Below, one piece after another: positions 22,813 to 31,565 of a stretch of DNA of 64,000 nt. Positions within the stretch are counted from its first letter, which is position 1. The number at the start of each line of letters is the position of its first letter. A program made the position numbers and the translations under genes. The notes below the pieces were generated by a model, which ran no database searches, had not been told where the DNA came from, and worked only from the letters and a program-made list of their open reading frames with translations. The DNA lies in contig CAZYHS010000008.1 in the NCBI GenBank assembly GCA_964647545.1, positions 1-64,000 on the forward strand, in the 5' to 3' direction. This DNA is from CAZYHS01 sp964647545 (GTDB taxonomy: Bacteria > UBA10199 > GCA-002796325 > 1-14-0-20-49-13).

Positions 22813-23412
22813 TTATTTTGCTGAACGTTCCGCCGCGTCGGAGGACTCCTGCTCTCTAACTATCTGGCGCAAAATCGAGGTAAAATCTTCGACCGGTATT
22901 TCGCGCTGATCGGTGTTGATCGCCGCGGCCTCTTTCCCTGAAAGCGACTTTGAAAGATTCGGGACCCTTGTCGATACGCCTCTGAAAGCATCGCGACGAA
23001 CGGCTCCCATGATAACGCTTTGCTTGTTGTCCTTTGTCAGTTTCACATCGTAAACGCCGAAATTGAGACCGGCCACAGAATAGACTCCGCTGCTGCCGCC
23101 GGTGAGAAACACCACCACTTCGTTGTTTGCGTCGATCTTTCTGTCGGTGAGAAATCTGATCTTGTCTCCGGCCTTAACATCGCCTTTTATCACTTCGAGG
23201 ACTTCGGCGTTGACCGATCTAATGACCCGACGCTGCGATCTGCTTTGGGCCTGTTCGACCTCGTTGGCTTTGACCCTGACAACAAGATTTGCGTCCTTGG
23301 CAAGACGATCGACGGCGACCGAGCTCGCCAAAACCTGATCGGCTCGTGAAATCCCGCCAAACATCGTAAGAGCAAAGGCAAAGACAAGCAACGCGGCAAC
23401 TTTTTTATTCAT
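22813..23412 (-). CDS. Exported hypothetical protein of the matrixin operon
   Basis: A 199-residue protein with a clear signal peptide (residues 1-24, cleavage after ISRA). The mature part is predicted to be beta-rich: VRVKANEVEQAQSR, AEVLEVIKGDVKAGDKIRFL and VVVFLTGG recall the small barrel domain often found in bacterial secreted proteins whose genes accompany matrixins. No catalytic motif is seen. It is the first gene of the three-gene operon, only 14 bp before the anchored protease, so it may be an inhibitor, chaperone or partner of the proteases. That is inference. Confidence 0.7.
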   Translation of the reverse strand: MNKKVAALLVFAFALTMFGGISRADQVLASSVAVDRLAKDANLVVRVKANEVEQAQSRSQRRVIRSVNAEVLEVIKGDVKAGDKIRFLTDRKIDANNEVVVFLTGGSSGVYSVAGLNFGVYDVKLTKDNKQSVIMGAVRRDAFRGVSTRVPNLSKSLSGKEAAAINTDQREIPVEDFTSILRQIVREQESSDAAERSAK

Positions 23413-23556
23413 AAAATGAATCTCCTTTTTTTAGCTTTGCGATAATAGCCCAGCTCGAGCCCGCCGGTCAACAGAAAGCTCGCCCCATCCGGCTTAAGAA
23501 CTGCGTTAATAACAGTTGCGCCGGCCGCCGCATTTTGTGTATATTCCGCGCAATTT

Positions 23557-24459
23557 ATGGCTAAGAACGAAAAAGAAGGCGCCGAAAAGACGGTTATAAC
23601 GCAGGTCACCCACATCGAAGAATCGCAGGCCAAGAAAGCTTACATTATGTTTCTTTCGGGGCCGCTCATGGGAAAAATGATAAACCTCAATGACGGTCAG
23701 ACCATCATTGGAAGAGCCCCCGACGCCGGCATAGTCATCAACGACCAGAGAATATCTAGGCATCATCTTAAGATCGAGCACTCAGGCGACGACGTAACGA
23801 TATCAGATCTTGGCTCGACCAACGGCACGTTCGTGAACGGTATACGCATCGCAAAATCGCAAAAACTATCGGACGGCGACAAGATCCAGATAAGCTCTGT
23901 CACTATCTTCAAGTTCGCGTTTGAAGACGAGACCGGACATATATTTCAGGAAGAGTTCTATAAAATGGCCATTCTCGATCCGGTCACAAACATACACAAT
24001 AAACGTTTTTTCATAAGCCGACTCAAAGAGGAGTTCAGCCTTTCAAAACGCAACAAAACGAATCTGTCGATACTGATGATAGATATCGATTTTTTTAAGA
24101 AGGTCAACGACACCTACGGTCATCTCGCCGGCGACATGATACTCAACCAGCTGGCCAAGATATTCAAAACAATGTTGCGAAGCGAAGATATCCTTGCCCG
24201 TTACGGCGGCGAAGAATTCATCATAGCCCTGAGAAGCACGAATCGCGAAGGGGCTCTCATACTTGCCGAACGCATACGTAAAAAGGTCGAAGAGACGCAG
24301 CTCGTCTTCGAAGACCAGAAGATATCAATCACGATATCGATCGGCGTCGCCTCGCTTGACGAAGGGTGCGACCACAAGGACATCGACGCCATAATCAAAG
24401 ACGCCGACACAAAGCTCTACACATCGAAAGAGAACGGCAGGAACAAGGTCACCGCCTGA
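23557..24459 (+). CDS. FHA-GGDEF diguanylate cyclase
   Basis: This 300-residue cytoplasmic protein would make cyclic di-GMP under control of a phosphothreonine-binding domain. The FHA domain spans about 30-110 (IIGRAPDAGIVI, RISRHHLKIE, DLGSTNGTFVNG with the conserved Gly-Arg, Ser and Asn-Gly). The GGDEF domain spans about 135-298, with active-site GGEEF at 217-221, the metal Asp in MIDIDFFKKVND, and an intact inhibitory I-site RSED at 208-211. The N-terminus carries a threonine-rich tail (KTVITQVTH) that a Ser/Thr kinase could phosphorylate, as in other FHA proteins. It is divergent from the matrixin operon and 9 bp before the FAD oxidase. Confidence 0.93.
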   Translation: MAKNEKEGAEKTVITQVTHIEESQAKKAYIMFLSGPLMGKMINLNDGQTIIGRAPDAGIVINDQRISRHHLKIEHSGDDVTISDLGSTNGTFVNGIRIAKSQKLSDGDKIQISSVTIFKFAFEDETGHIFQEEFYKMAILDPVTNIHNKRFFISRLKEEFSLSKRNKTNLSILMIDIDFFKKVNDTYGHLAGDMILNQLAKIFKTMLRSEDILARYGGEEFIIALRSTNREGALILAERIRKKVEETQLVFEDQKISITISIGVASLDEGCDHKDIDAIIKDADTKLYTSKENGRNKVTA

Positions 24460-24468
24460 TCCATAATA

Positions 24469-25896
24469 ATGGAATTGAATTTACCAAAAGAATGCGGCGA
24501 AATCATCGGCGCAAAAGATCCGCGAATTGAAGGCTTTAAAAGCGACGCCGTAATGAGCGGCAGCCCCGACGCGGTCGCCCGCCCGCGCGACTGGCAGGAG
24601 GTCAAAGAGATCCTCAAATTCTGCAACGGCAACGCTTTACCCTTGACCGTCTGCGGCGCACGAACATCAATGACGGGGGCCTCCGTTGCCGAAAACGGCC
24701 TGCTGATGACCACCTCGCACTTCGACAAGCTCATCGACATTGGAACAAATAACGGCAGACCCTACGCCGTTACGGAGCCGGGACTCATCGCCTCGACATT
24801 TCAACGAGAGGTCGAGATGTCTGGCTATCATTATCCAGTCGTGCCGACCTCATGCGACGACGCTTTTGTCGGCGGCACGGTCTCCACAAACGCAACCGGA
24901 GAAGATTTCTACCGCTACGGCCCGACCCGCAGCTTCGTGCGCGAGCTCACAATTATCACATTAAACGGCGAAGAAAAAACTCTAAGCAGAACAAAGAGCC
25001 CCCCTCCTTCTCAAAAGGGCCGCGGAGGCTATTTTCTTGGCGGAGAAGAGATAGACCGGCTCATCGGAAGCGAAGGAACGCTCGGAGTCATCAAACGGAT
25101 CGTTTTCGATCTGCTGGAACGTGTCCCCGAAATTTTCCAGCTTGTAGTTCCGTTCACGGGCAATCTTGAAGCTCTCTCTTTTATCGACGAAATCAACCGC
25201 GGGCATAAACTGCCGAGGGCCCTCGAATTTATCGACTCCACCTCTCTGGAAATAATGAAGACCCACCCAAAGTGCTTCGGGCTTTCCGACAAGGTGAAGT
25301 CGCTGGTGCTCATTAAGGACGAAATCGAAGAGGAAAAAGATCCGGAAAGCGCTGCGGCAAACTGGTTCGAACTCATCGAAAAGACCCAAGCCTCAAAACA
25401 CACCGTCATTGACGAAATCTTGGCGGCGATTACGAAAAGGCAAAAAGAGGAACTTCATCAGTTAAGGCATCACATACCGGCTCGGATCGGCGAGATACGC
25501 CAAGCCTATGAAAAAAACGGCGGAGGGAAGACCGGCGGCGACTGGTGGGTCCCGCGCAACCGCATGCTCGAGGCCCTGTCGCAATTTTACAAAGAATCTG
25601 CCCCGCTTGGGATCGACTTCGTAGCCTACGGGCATTTGGGGGACGGTCATCCTCACACGAATTTCCTATGCAAGAACGCGTCGGAAAAAAAGCTCGCTAG
25701 CGAAATGGCCATCCAACAGGCCAAACGCGCCGTCGAACTTGGAGGAGGAGTCGCGGCCGAACACGGCATCGGCAAAACAAAACGGCACCTGCTCCATCTT
25801 CAGCACGATTTCAAGGTCATCGCATCAATGCGCGCCTTAAAAGAGAGTTTCGACCCCAAATGGATACTCGGCCGCGGAAATATCCTCTCCCCTTGA
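24469..25896 (+). CDS. FAD-binding oxidoreductase, GlcD/D-lactate dehydrogenase type
   Basis: A 475-residue flavoprotein of the vanillyl-alcohol-oxidase family that would oxidise a 2-hydroxy acid such as glycolate or D-lactate. The PCMH-type FAD domain covers about 35-225 (LTVCGARTSMTGASV near 62, TVSTNATGEDFYRYGPTRSFV near 138, GSEGTLGVIKRIV near 200). The C-terminal cap holds the conserved VAYGHLGDGHPHTNFL near 385 and VAAEHGIGKTKR near 423, where His and Arg bind substrate. No Fe-S subunit (GlcF) or GlcE is adjacent, so the enzyme may use ETF, a quinone or a separate partner. It starts 9 bp after the diguanylate cyclase. Confidence 0.85.
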   Translation: MELNLPKECGEIIGAKDPRIEGFKSDAVMSGSPDAVARPRDWQEVKEILKFCNGNALPLTVCGARTSMTGASVAENGLLMTTSHFDKLIDIGTNNGRPYAVTEPGLIASTFQREVEMSGYHYPVVPTSCDDAFVGGTVSTNATGEDFYRYGPTRSFVRELTIITLNGEEKTLSRTKSPPPSQKGRGGYFLGGEEIDRLIGSEGTLGVIKRIVFDLLERVPEIFQLVVPFTGNLEALSFIDEINRGHKLPRALEFIDSTSLEIMKTHPKCFGLSDKVKSLVLIKDEIEEEKDPESAAANWFELIEKTQASKHTVIDEILAAITKRQKEELHQLRHHIPARIGEIRQAYEKNGGGKTGGDWWVPRNRMLEALSQFYKESAPLGIDFVAYGHLGDGHPHTNFLCKNASEKKLASEMAIQQAKRAVELGGGVAAEHGIGKTKRHLLHLQHDFKVIASMRALKESFDPKWILGRGNILSP

Positions 25897-25936
25897 CTTA
25901 TTTTGTGCCTTCGGGCTAGAAGCCAAAGTCCCCAAT

Positions 25937-26917
25937 ATGAAAAGACTTTTTTTAAATCTGGCGGTCATTTTCGCCGTTTTAACTATTGCATGCTCGTCCG
26001 GCACATCTAAAGAACTTGCAAAAGTTGACGGCCAAAAAATTCCGTTCGACGAATTCAAAATCGCCCTCAGATTGGAGCTTGAAAAATACGACACATCGAC
26101 GATCCTCCCCGACGAAAAGTTCGCTCGAATCAAAGAGGGGCTTCTTGAAGAGATGGTTCGCGACCGGATAATCGGGCTGGAGGCAAAACGTCTGGGGATA
26201 AGCATTTCAACCGAAGAACTTAACGACCATTTACTCCGTCATAAAAGTAAGTACAGCGAAGCGGCGTTCAGAAAAATGTTGCAAATAAAGGGGGTCGGTT
26301 ACGACCAATGGCAAAATGACCGAGAACGCGAGCTCCTTGCGGAGAAGGTCATCGATAGAGAGGTCGTGGCCAAAATAGAAATTTCCGAACGAGAGATAGA
26401 ACGCTATTACAAAACGCACAAAAGGGAATTCACTCATCAAGACGAGGTCCGTGCGCGCCAGATAGTTACCGACGATCCGAAATCGGCCGAAGATCTCTGG
26501 AAGAAAGCAAAGGCCGGCGAAAATTTTGCCGCCCTCGCCCAGCAGTTCTCGATCGCTCCGGAAGCCAAGCGCGGCGGCGATCTAGGCTGGTTCGAACGTG
26601 GAGTAATGCCGAAAATATTCGACGAAGCGTGTTTTCCTCTTCCGATGAACGAGGTCAGCCCGATAATTAAAACGGAGTTCGGCTACCATATTTTTAAGGT
26701 GGTGGACAGAAGGCCGGCCGCTTCAAGACCGCTGGCTTCCGTCAAAGATATCATCGTCAATAAGCTTAGACAGGAAAAGATGGCCGACGCCTATATAAAA
26801 TGGTACGAGCCGCTTCGCAAAAAAGCAAAAGTTGAACTCGATAAAAAAGTTTTTGAAGAGCTGACTCAAACCGAGTTTTCGCATCCAAAGACCGACGCAA
26901 CGGAGAATAACAAATGA
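25937..26917 (+). CDS. Periplasmic peptidyl-prolyl isomerase lipoprotein (PpiC/SurA-like)
   Basis: A 326-residue lipoprotein: the signal peptide ends in the lipobox LTIAC at residue 19-20, followed by SSG. A SurA-N-like helical region (about 25-150) precedes one parvulin domain at about 165-270 (RARQIVTDDPKSAEDLW, FAALAQQFSIAPEAKRGGDLGWFERGVM, EFGYHIFKVVDRR). It would assist folding of outer-membrane proteins such as the porin and TolC. Its stop overlaps the start of the next chaperone gene by 4 bp, so both are made together. Confidence 0.88.
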   Translation: MKRLFLNLAVIFAVLTIACSSGTSKELAKVDGQKIPFDEFKIALRLELEKYDTSTILPDEKFARIKEGLLEEMVRDRIIGLEAKRLGISISTEELNDHLLRHKSKYSEAAFRKMLQIKGVGYDQWQNDRERELLAEKVIDREVVAKIEISEREIERYYKTHKREFTHQDEVRARQIVTDDPKSAEDLWKKAKAGENFAALAQQFSIAPEAKRGGDLGWFERGVMPKIFDEACFPLPMNEVSPIIKTEFGYHIFKVVDRRPAASRPLASVKDIIVNKLRQEKMADAYIKWYEPLRKKAKVELDKKVFEELTQTEFSHPKTDATENNK

Positions 26918-27855
26918 AAAAATTACTGCTGTCTGTTTTAATTTTAATATCGACTTTTGCCTATGCCGAAACGGCAGACAGAATTGTGGCCATCGTGGGA
27001 AGCGACGTCATCACCCTCTACGACCTCGACACAGCGATGGCCTCAAAGCTCAATTCGATCAAGTCGTCGCCAAACCGCGACGGCGCTTATAAAGCCGCAA
27101 AGAGCGAAGCGCTCGACAGACTGATCGACGACAGGCTACTCACTCAGGCGATGGAGAGCAGCAAAATAAGTGTTACCAACGAAGAGATCGCAAGAGCGAT
27201 TTCGAACATTTGCTCTCAAAACGGCATAACGATCGATGCTCTCAGGGCCGAACTTTCGTCAAAGGGGGTCGCTTTCGAATCTTACAAGAACGACATCAAG
27301 CAGAGCATCATGCGCATGAAATTCGTAAATCAGGAGATCGGGCAACGCGTAAAAATATCCGATGCCGAAATGCGTGATTATTACAACAAACACATGAACG
27401 AGTTCTCGGCTGCAAAATCGGCTCACATCGCCCAGATCGTGCTTCCACTTGAAGACGGCGTGACCATGCAACAGCTTAAAACAAAGGCGCAGGAGATAGT
27501 TTCAAAGGCAAGAAGCGGCCACTCGTTCGCGGAACTTGCGAGGCAGCATTCAAAAGCCTCCAACGCCTCGTTGGGCGGCGATCTCGGAGTGGTCGATCCC
27601 ATGAAGCTTAACCCTGACGTGGCGAACATCCTTGCAAAAATGAGAACCGGCCAGATAAGCGATCCGATTGCCTCTCCCGCCGGCATCGTGATAATACACC
27701 TCATCGATCGAGCTCAAGCCAGCGAAGCCGATTTTGAAAAGATGAAAGATTCAATAAACAACAAAATGTATGAAAGCCGCGTTCAGGACGAACTGGCAAA
27801 CTTTCTCGGCGAAATGAGAAGAAAAACATACATCGAGATTAAAGATGCAAAATAG
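26914..27855 (+). CDS. surA: SurA-type outer-membrane-protein chaperone / peptidyl-prolyl isomerase
   Basis: A 313-residue periplasmic chaperone with a signal peptide (cleaved after TFAYA at about residue 18). The N-terminal SurA domain is typical: DRIVAIVGSDVITLYDLD near 22, DRLIDDRLLTQAM near 71. One parvulin domain spans about 165-265 (HIAQIVLPLEDG, FAELARQHSKASNASLGGDLGVVD, PAGIVIIHLIDR). Family members often have two parvulin domains; this short form has one, like many deltaproteobacterial SurA proteins. It overlaps the upstream lipoprotein gene and pdxA (11 bp). The surA-pdxA neighbourhood is also seen in other proteobacteria. Confidence 0.88.
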   Translation: MKKLLLSVLILISTFAYAETADRIVAIVGSDVITLYDLDTAMASKLNSIKSSPNRDGAYKAAKSEALDRLIDDRLLTQAMESSKISVTNEEIARAISNICSQNGITIDALRAELSSKGVAFESYKNDIKQSIMRMKFVNQEIGQRVKISDAEMRDYYNKHMNEFSAAKSAHIAQIVLPLEDGVTMQQLKTKAQEIVSKARSGHSFAELARQHSKASNASLGGDLGVVDPMKLNPDVANILAKMRTGQISDPIASPAGIVIIHLIDRAQASEADFEKMKDSINNKMYESRVQDELANFLGEMRRKTYIEIKDAK

Positions 27856-28714
27856 GCCGAAGATAGCCCTCACCTGCGGTTGCCCGTGTGGCGTCGGCGC
27901 CGAAATCGCCGGAAAAGCAGCAGCGGACGAGCGAATAAAAAACGCGTGCGAGATTATTTTGTGCGGCGCAAATGGTGTGGAAGATAAAAAACTTTCTCCA
28001 TCGGAATGCGGAAGCATTTCGGCAGCTGCTATCGACGAGGCCGTAAAGTTCGCGATGTCCGGTAAAGCGCAAGCGATCGTCACAGCACCAATAAACAAGT
28101 CGCATTGGCACGCCGCCGGCATTCCATTCGCCGGTCACACGGAATATTTGGCTCATGTCGCCGGATGCAAAGAAGTGGCGATGATGATGCACTCCCCGAA
28201 ATTGATCGTTACCCTTGCAACGACCCATGTGGCGGTTGCAAAACTTCCACAGTCGCTCACTATCGAAAAAATATTTTCGGCCGCAAAGCTCACGTGCGAA
28301 TTTATAAACAACGGCGGCGGTAAACCGGTCGCAATTTGCGGTTTCAACCCTCACGCCGGAGACAACGGCATGTTCGGCGACGAAGAGAACCTTATCGTAA
28401 GACCGGCCATTGAAGAGCTAAAGAGCAAAGGATTTAACGTTAGCGGGCCGCATCCGGCCGATACGGTCTTCTGGCAGGCGTCGCGCGGACGCTATTCGGC
28501 GGTCGTTGCTATGTATCACGATCAGGGGCTTTGCGCTGTGAAAACCCTTGATTTTGAAAATACGGTTAATGTAACTCTAGGATTACCGTTCATAAGGACC
28601 AGCCCCGACCACGGCACCGCCGAAGATATTGCCGGCAAGGGAGTGGCCGATCACAATAATCTTGTCGAAGCGATTTTACTGGCGGCAAAACTTGCCAACG
28701 CAAGAAACAGTTAA
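27845..28714 (+). CDS. pdxA: 4-Hydroxythreonine-4-phosphate dehydrogenase, short form
   Basis: PdxA oxidises 4-phosphohydroxy-L-threonine in pyridoxal-phosphate synthesis. The three zinc-ligand histidines are in place: TTHVAVAKLP near 119, NPHAGDNG near 165 and MYHDQGL near 224. The substrate-site GHTEYLA and TAPINKSHW are also there, and the tail FIRTSPDHGTAEDIAGKG is standard. Two things are odd. The protein has 289 residues against the usual 320-335, with the shortfall between about 35 and 65. The N-terminal loop reads GCPCGVGAE, where the family normally has GDPAGIGPE or GEPAGIGPD. It may still be active, or have drifted to a related substrate. Confidence 0.82.
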   Translation: MQNRPKIALTCGCPCGVGAEIAGKAAADERIKNACEIILCGANGVEDKKLSPSECGSISAAAIDEAVKFAMSGKAQAIVTAPINKSHWHAAGIPFAGHTEYLAHVAGCKEVAMMMHSPKLIVTLATTHVAVAKLPQSLTIEKIFSAAKLTCEFINNGGGKPVAICGFNPHAGDNGMFGDEENLIVRPAIEELKSKGFNVSGPHPADTVFWQASRGRYSAVVAMYHDQGLCAVKTLDFENTVNVTLGLPFIRTSPDHGTAEDIAGKGVADHNNLVEAILLAAKLANARNS

Positions 28715-28726
28715 AGGAGATCAGAT

Positions 28727-30139
28727 ATGGCGAACATCAAATTTGGTACGGACGGATGGAGAGCTATAATCGGAGAAGACTTCATCCCCGAAAATATAAT
28801 TCAAGTCATTCAAGCGTTTGCCGACATCTACCCCAGACTGCCCGAGGCCGGCAAACCTGTTTATATAGGTTACGACAGGCGCTCCAGATCGAAAGAGAGC
28901 GCCGAATTGATCGCTCAGGTGCTTATCGCCAACGGAATAGAAACCCGTCTTGCGACCCAGTTCTGCCCCACTCCCTGCGTGTCGTGGCACGTAAAAACCG
29001 AGGGGGGCGCCGCCGGAATTATGGTGACGGCCAGCCACAATCCTCCAAAATGGAACGGCATTAAGTTCAAAGAAAGCTACGGCGGGGCGGCAAGTCCTGC
29101 CTACACCGATCCCATCGAGGCAAAGATAAAATCGAACGCCGAAGCCGGCAAAAAACCGATGATCGCCGCAAACCTTAATTCGCCCCTGCTGAAAAAATTC
29201 GAACCTCACGCCGCTTACATCTCTCATCTGAAAAGGTTCTTCGACCTTAAGCTCATTCGCGACTCCAAATTCAAAGTGCTGGCCGACCCGATGTACGGCG
29301 CGGGAAGCGGATTTTTTCAGGAATTCTTTGAGGGGGACGTGACCGAAATGCACGGCGAGGCCGACCCGAATTTCGGAGGCATCAATCCGGAGCCGATCGT
29401 CCCTCATGTCAATCAGGCGATCGAAAAAATGAAAAACGGCGGCTTTGACATCTGCGTGATAACCGACGGCGACGCCGACAGAATCGGCGCGATCGACGAA
29501 AAAGGGAACTACGTCACCAGCCACATGATATTTTCGCTGATCCTAAAACATCTCGTCGAATCGAGAAAATGGACAGGCCGCGTCATTAAATCTATCACAA
29601 CCACTCAGATGATCGACAGGCTTTGCCGCAAGTACGGCCTTGAGCTAACAACGACTCCGGTCGGATTCAAACATATCAGCCCCGCGCTAAACGACCCCAA
29701 AGTGCTTATGGGTGGCGAGGAATCGGGCGGAATCGGCATCCCGCGTCATGTCTGTGAAAGAGACGGACTTCTTTGCGGCGTCATGCTGACCGAGCTTATG
29801 GCGGTACGCGAGCGCAGCTTGAGCGAACTGATCAAAGAGATGCAAAGTGACGTCGGCCCCACATATTACAGAAGAATAGATTACCACTTCGACCAGCCGA
29901 CGATCGCGAAAGCCAGACAAAATCTCAAGGAGCGCACAGGTTCCATCACGGAACTGTGCGGACGCAAAGTTAAAAAGCTCAACCTGCTCGACGGCTATCA
30001 TTTCTTAATGGACGACGACTCGTGGCTTCTCATGCGCCCAAGCGGTACGGAACCGCTCCTTCGGGCGTACGCAGAGGCGCAAAGCCCCGAAGATGTCGAA
30101 GCCCTGCTTGCGGAAGCAAAGAAAATTATTGGGGTTTAA
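28727..30139 (+). CDS. Phosphoglucomutase/phosphomannomutase
   Basis: A 470-residue alpha-D-phosphohexomutase that moves phosphate between C6 and C1 of glucose, mannose or a related sugar. The phosphoserine loop TASHNPPKWNGIKFK is near residue 103 (catalytic Ser), the metal loop TDGDADRIGAID near 245, the sugar-specificity loop GGEESGGIGIPR near 335, and the phosphate-binding loop RPSGTEPLLRAYAEA near 432. The N-terminus KFGTDGWRAIIGEDF is typical. GGAG precedes the ATG. It is 12 bp after pdxA and probably on the same transcript. Its 3' end overlaps the convergent carrier gene by 14 bp. The sugar preference is not certain. Confidence 0.92.
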   Translation: MANIKFGTDGWRAIIGEDFIPENIIQVIQAFADIYPRLPEAGKPVYIGYDRRSRSKESAELIAQVLIANGIETRLATQFCPTPCVSWHVKTEGGAAGIMVTASHNPPKWNGIKFKESYGGAASPAYTDPIEAKIKSNAEAGKKPMIAANLNSPLLKKFEPHAAYISHLKRFFDLKLIRDSKFKVLADPMYGAGSGFFQEFFEGDVTEMHGEADPNFGGINPEPIVPHVNQAIEKMKNGGFDICVITDGDADRIGAIDEKGNYVTSHMIFSLILKHLVESRKWTGRVIKSITTTQMIDRLCRKYGLELTTTPVGFKHISPALNDPKVLMGGEESGGIGIPRHVCERDGLLCGVMLTELMAVRERSLSELIKEMQSDVGPTYYRRIDYHFDQPTIAKARQNLKERTGSITELCGRKVKKLNLLDGYHFLMDDDSWLLMRPSGTEPLLRAYAEAQSPEDVEALLAEAKKIIGV

Positions 30140-31397
30140 CGGTCTCTTCGTGCATCGGGATCCAGAAAAGAAGAATGACCGACGGGATCGCCGCGATAAA
30201 ACCTGTAATGAAAAGGTTTGTGTAACCTATTCTTTCCACAATCAGCCCGCTAAATCCGCCGATGAAGGTCGAGCCCAGCGACATGATCGCCGTTCCTATG
30301 GCGAAATGAGCCGCCTTGAACTTTGCGCTGCACAGCCTCATCAAATAGACCATTAGCGACGCGTTACCAAGTCCGGCGGCGATGTTTTCGTAGGCATGGA
30401 CCGCGGCGATCAGCATAACTCCGTTGAACGACGTCGCTTGCGGCTTGTAAACTGCAAGCAAAACGTACGCCCAGATATTAACGTTCATTAAAATAGTTAT
30501 CGGCCAGATCGCCCTCTTGAGGCCGATCTTTTTTATCCACCATGCGCCCAGCATGGTCCCGAATATCGCCGAAAAAGAGCCAACAAGACCGGCAAGCCAC
30601 GACAGCTGTGTTTTGCTCACCGCAAGCTCGCGCATAAGAAACGGGGTGTTCATCGAAAAAAGTATCTCGTCGCCCAGCTTGTAGGTCGCGACAAAGATAA
30701 GTACGAGCACCACCCTGTCCTGCTTAAGATAATCGACGAACGAATCGCCAAAACTTTTCATGACTTCGCCGAATGCGACATGGCGTTTCTCGCGCTCGGC
30801 TTCGAACCGAGGCAATAAAAATTTATGTGCGACAAGAAAGAGCCCCATGGTGAGAGCCCCCGCCGAAAATCCCCAAAACCAGTTAGCAACTCCGGCAATA
30901 GCGACAAGCACGCTGCGCGCGTAGATCACCGCAAAACGGTAGGTCATGACCCTCAAGCCCGAATATGCGGCCTGTTCGGTTCTGTCGGTGAGGCCCTCAA
31001 GATAGTAAGCGTCGATAGCGATGTCGTTGGTAGCGCTGATGAATGCAAGGGCCACAAAGATAAAGGCGATAACCTGTAAAATGGCGGGGTCGTTCGTCCT
31101 CGAATAGTAGCCGGCAAAAATAGCGATCGCAAAGGTCAAAACGGTTATCATCGCCTGAATTTTCAGCATCCACCCGCGTTTAGTCCCGAAGATGTCCAGC
31201 AGCGGCGCCCACAAAAATTTTAGATTCCACGGGATGCCCAAGAAATTCAAAAATCCCAGCAGAGCCTCTCTCACGCCGATGTCGGTGAAATAGACCGATG
31301 ACATGAAGCGGACTAGCATGTAGGGAAGCCCCTCGATAAAATATGTGGAGCCAACCCACAACGAGGTGCGCAGCGCTTTTTTTGAACTTTCCGACAT
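30126..31397 (-). CDS. MFS transporter, AmpG/PAT-like
   Basis: A 12-helix carrier of 423 residues. The opening GSTYFIEGLPYMLVRFMSSVYF and LGIPWNLKFLWAPLLDIF resemble the peptide-acetyl-CoA transporter group, which includes AmpG, the importer of anhydro-muropeptides from cell-wall turnover. ISATNDIAIDAYYLEGL near 125 is the corresponding DxxxDA block of AmpG-like proteins. I chose the ATG at 31397 (GGAG seven bases upstream) over a TTG four codons earlier. It stands alone as a minus-strand gene. Muropeptide import is plausible next to so many cell-wall genes but is unproven. Confidence 0.75.
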   Translation of the reverse strand: MSESSKKALRTSLWVGSTYFIEGLPYMLVRFMSSVYFTDIGVREALLGFLNFLGIPWNLKFLWAPLLDIFGTKRGWMLKIQAMITVLTFAIAIFAGYYSRTNDPAILQVIAFIFVALAFISATNDIAIDAYYLEGLTDRTEQAAYSGLRVMTYRFAVIYARSVLVAIAGVANWFWGFSAGALTMGLFLVAHKFLLPRFEAEREKRHVAFGEVMKSFGDSFVDYLKQDRVVLVLIFVATYKLGDEILFSMNTPFLMRELAVSKTQLSWLAGLVGSFSAIFGTMLGAWWIKKIGLKRAIWPITILMNVNIWAYVLLAVYKPQATSFNGVMLIAAVHAYENIAAGLGNASLMVYLMRLCSAKFKAAHFAIGTAIMSLGSTFIGGFSGLIVERIGYTNLFITGFIAAIPSVILLFWIPMHEETVKPQ

Positions 31398-31565
31398 AGG
31401 TCTCTCCAAAGGTCAGTTGCAACACATCTGAATATTTCAAGATTTGAGCAGCGCAGATAACACAAAAAGACTCGATCTGCTACGGCAAATTTAAACCCGA
31501 AACATCCCGAGCATAAGCTTTTTATTGATATTTCGGGCTTCGATGAGGCATAGTATCCGGCCGAT

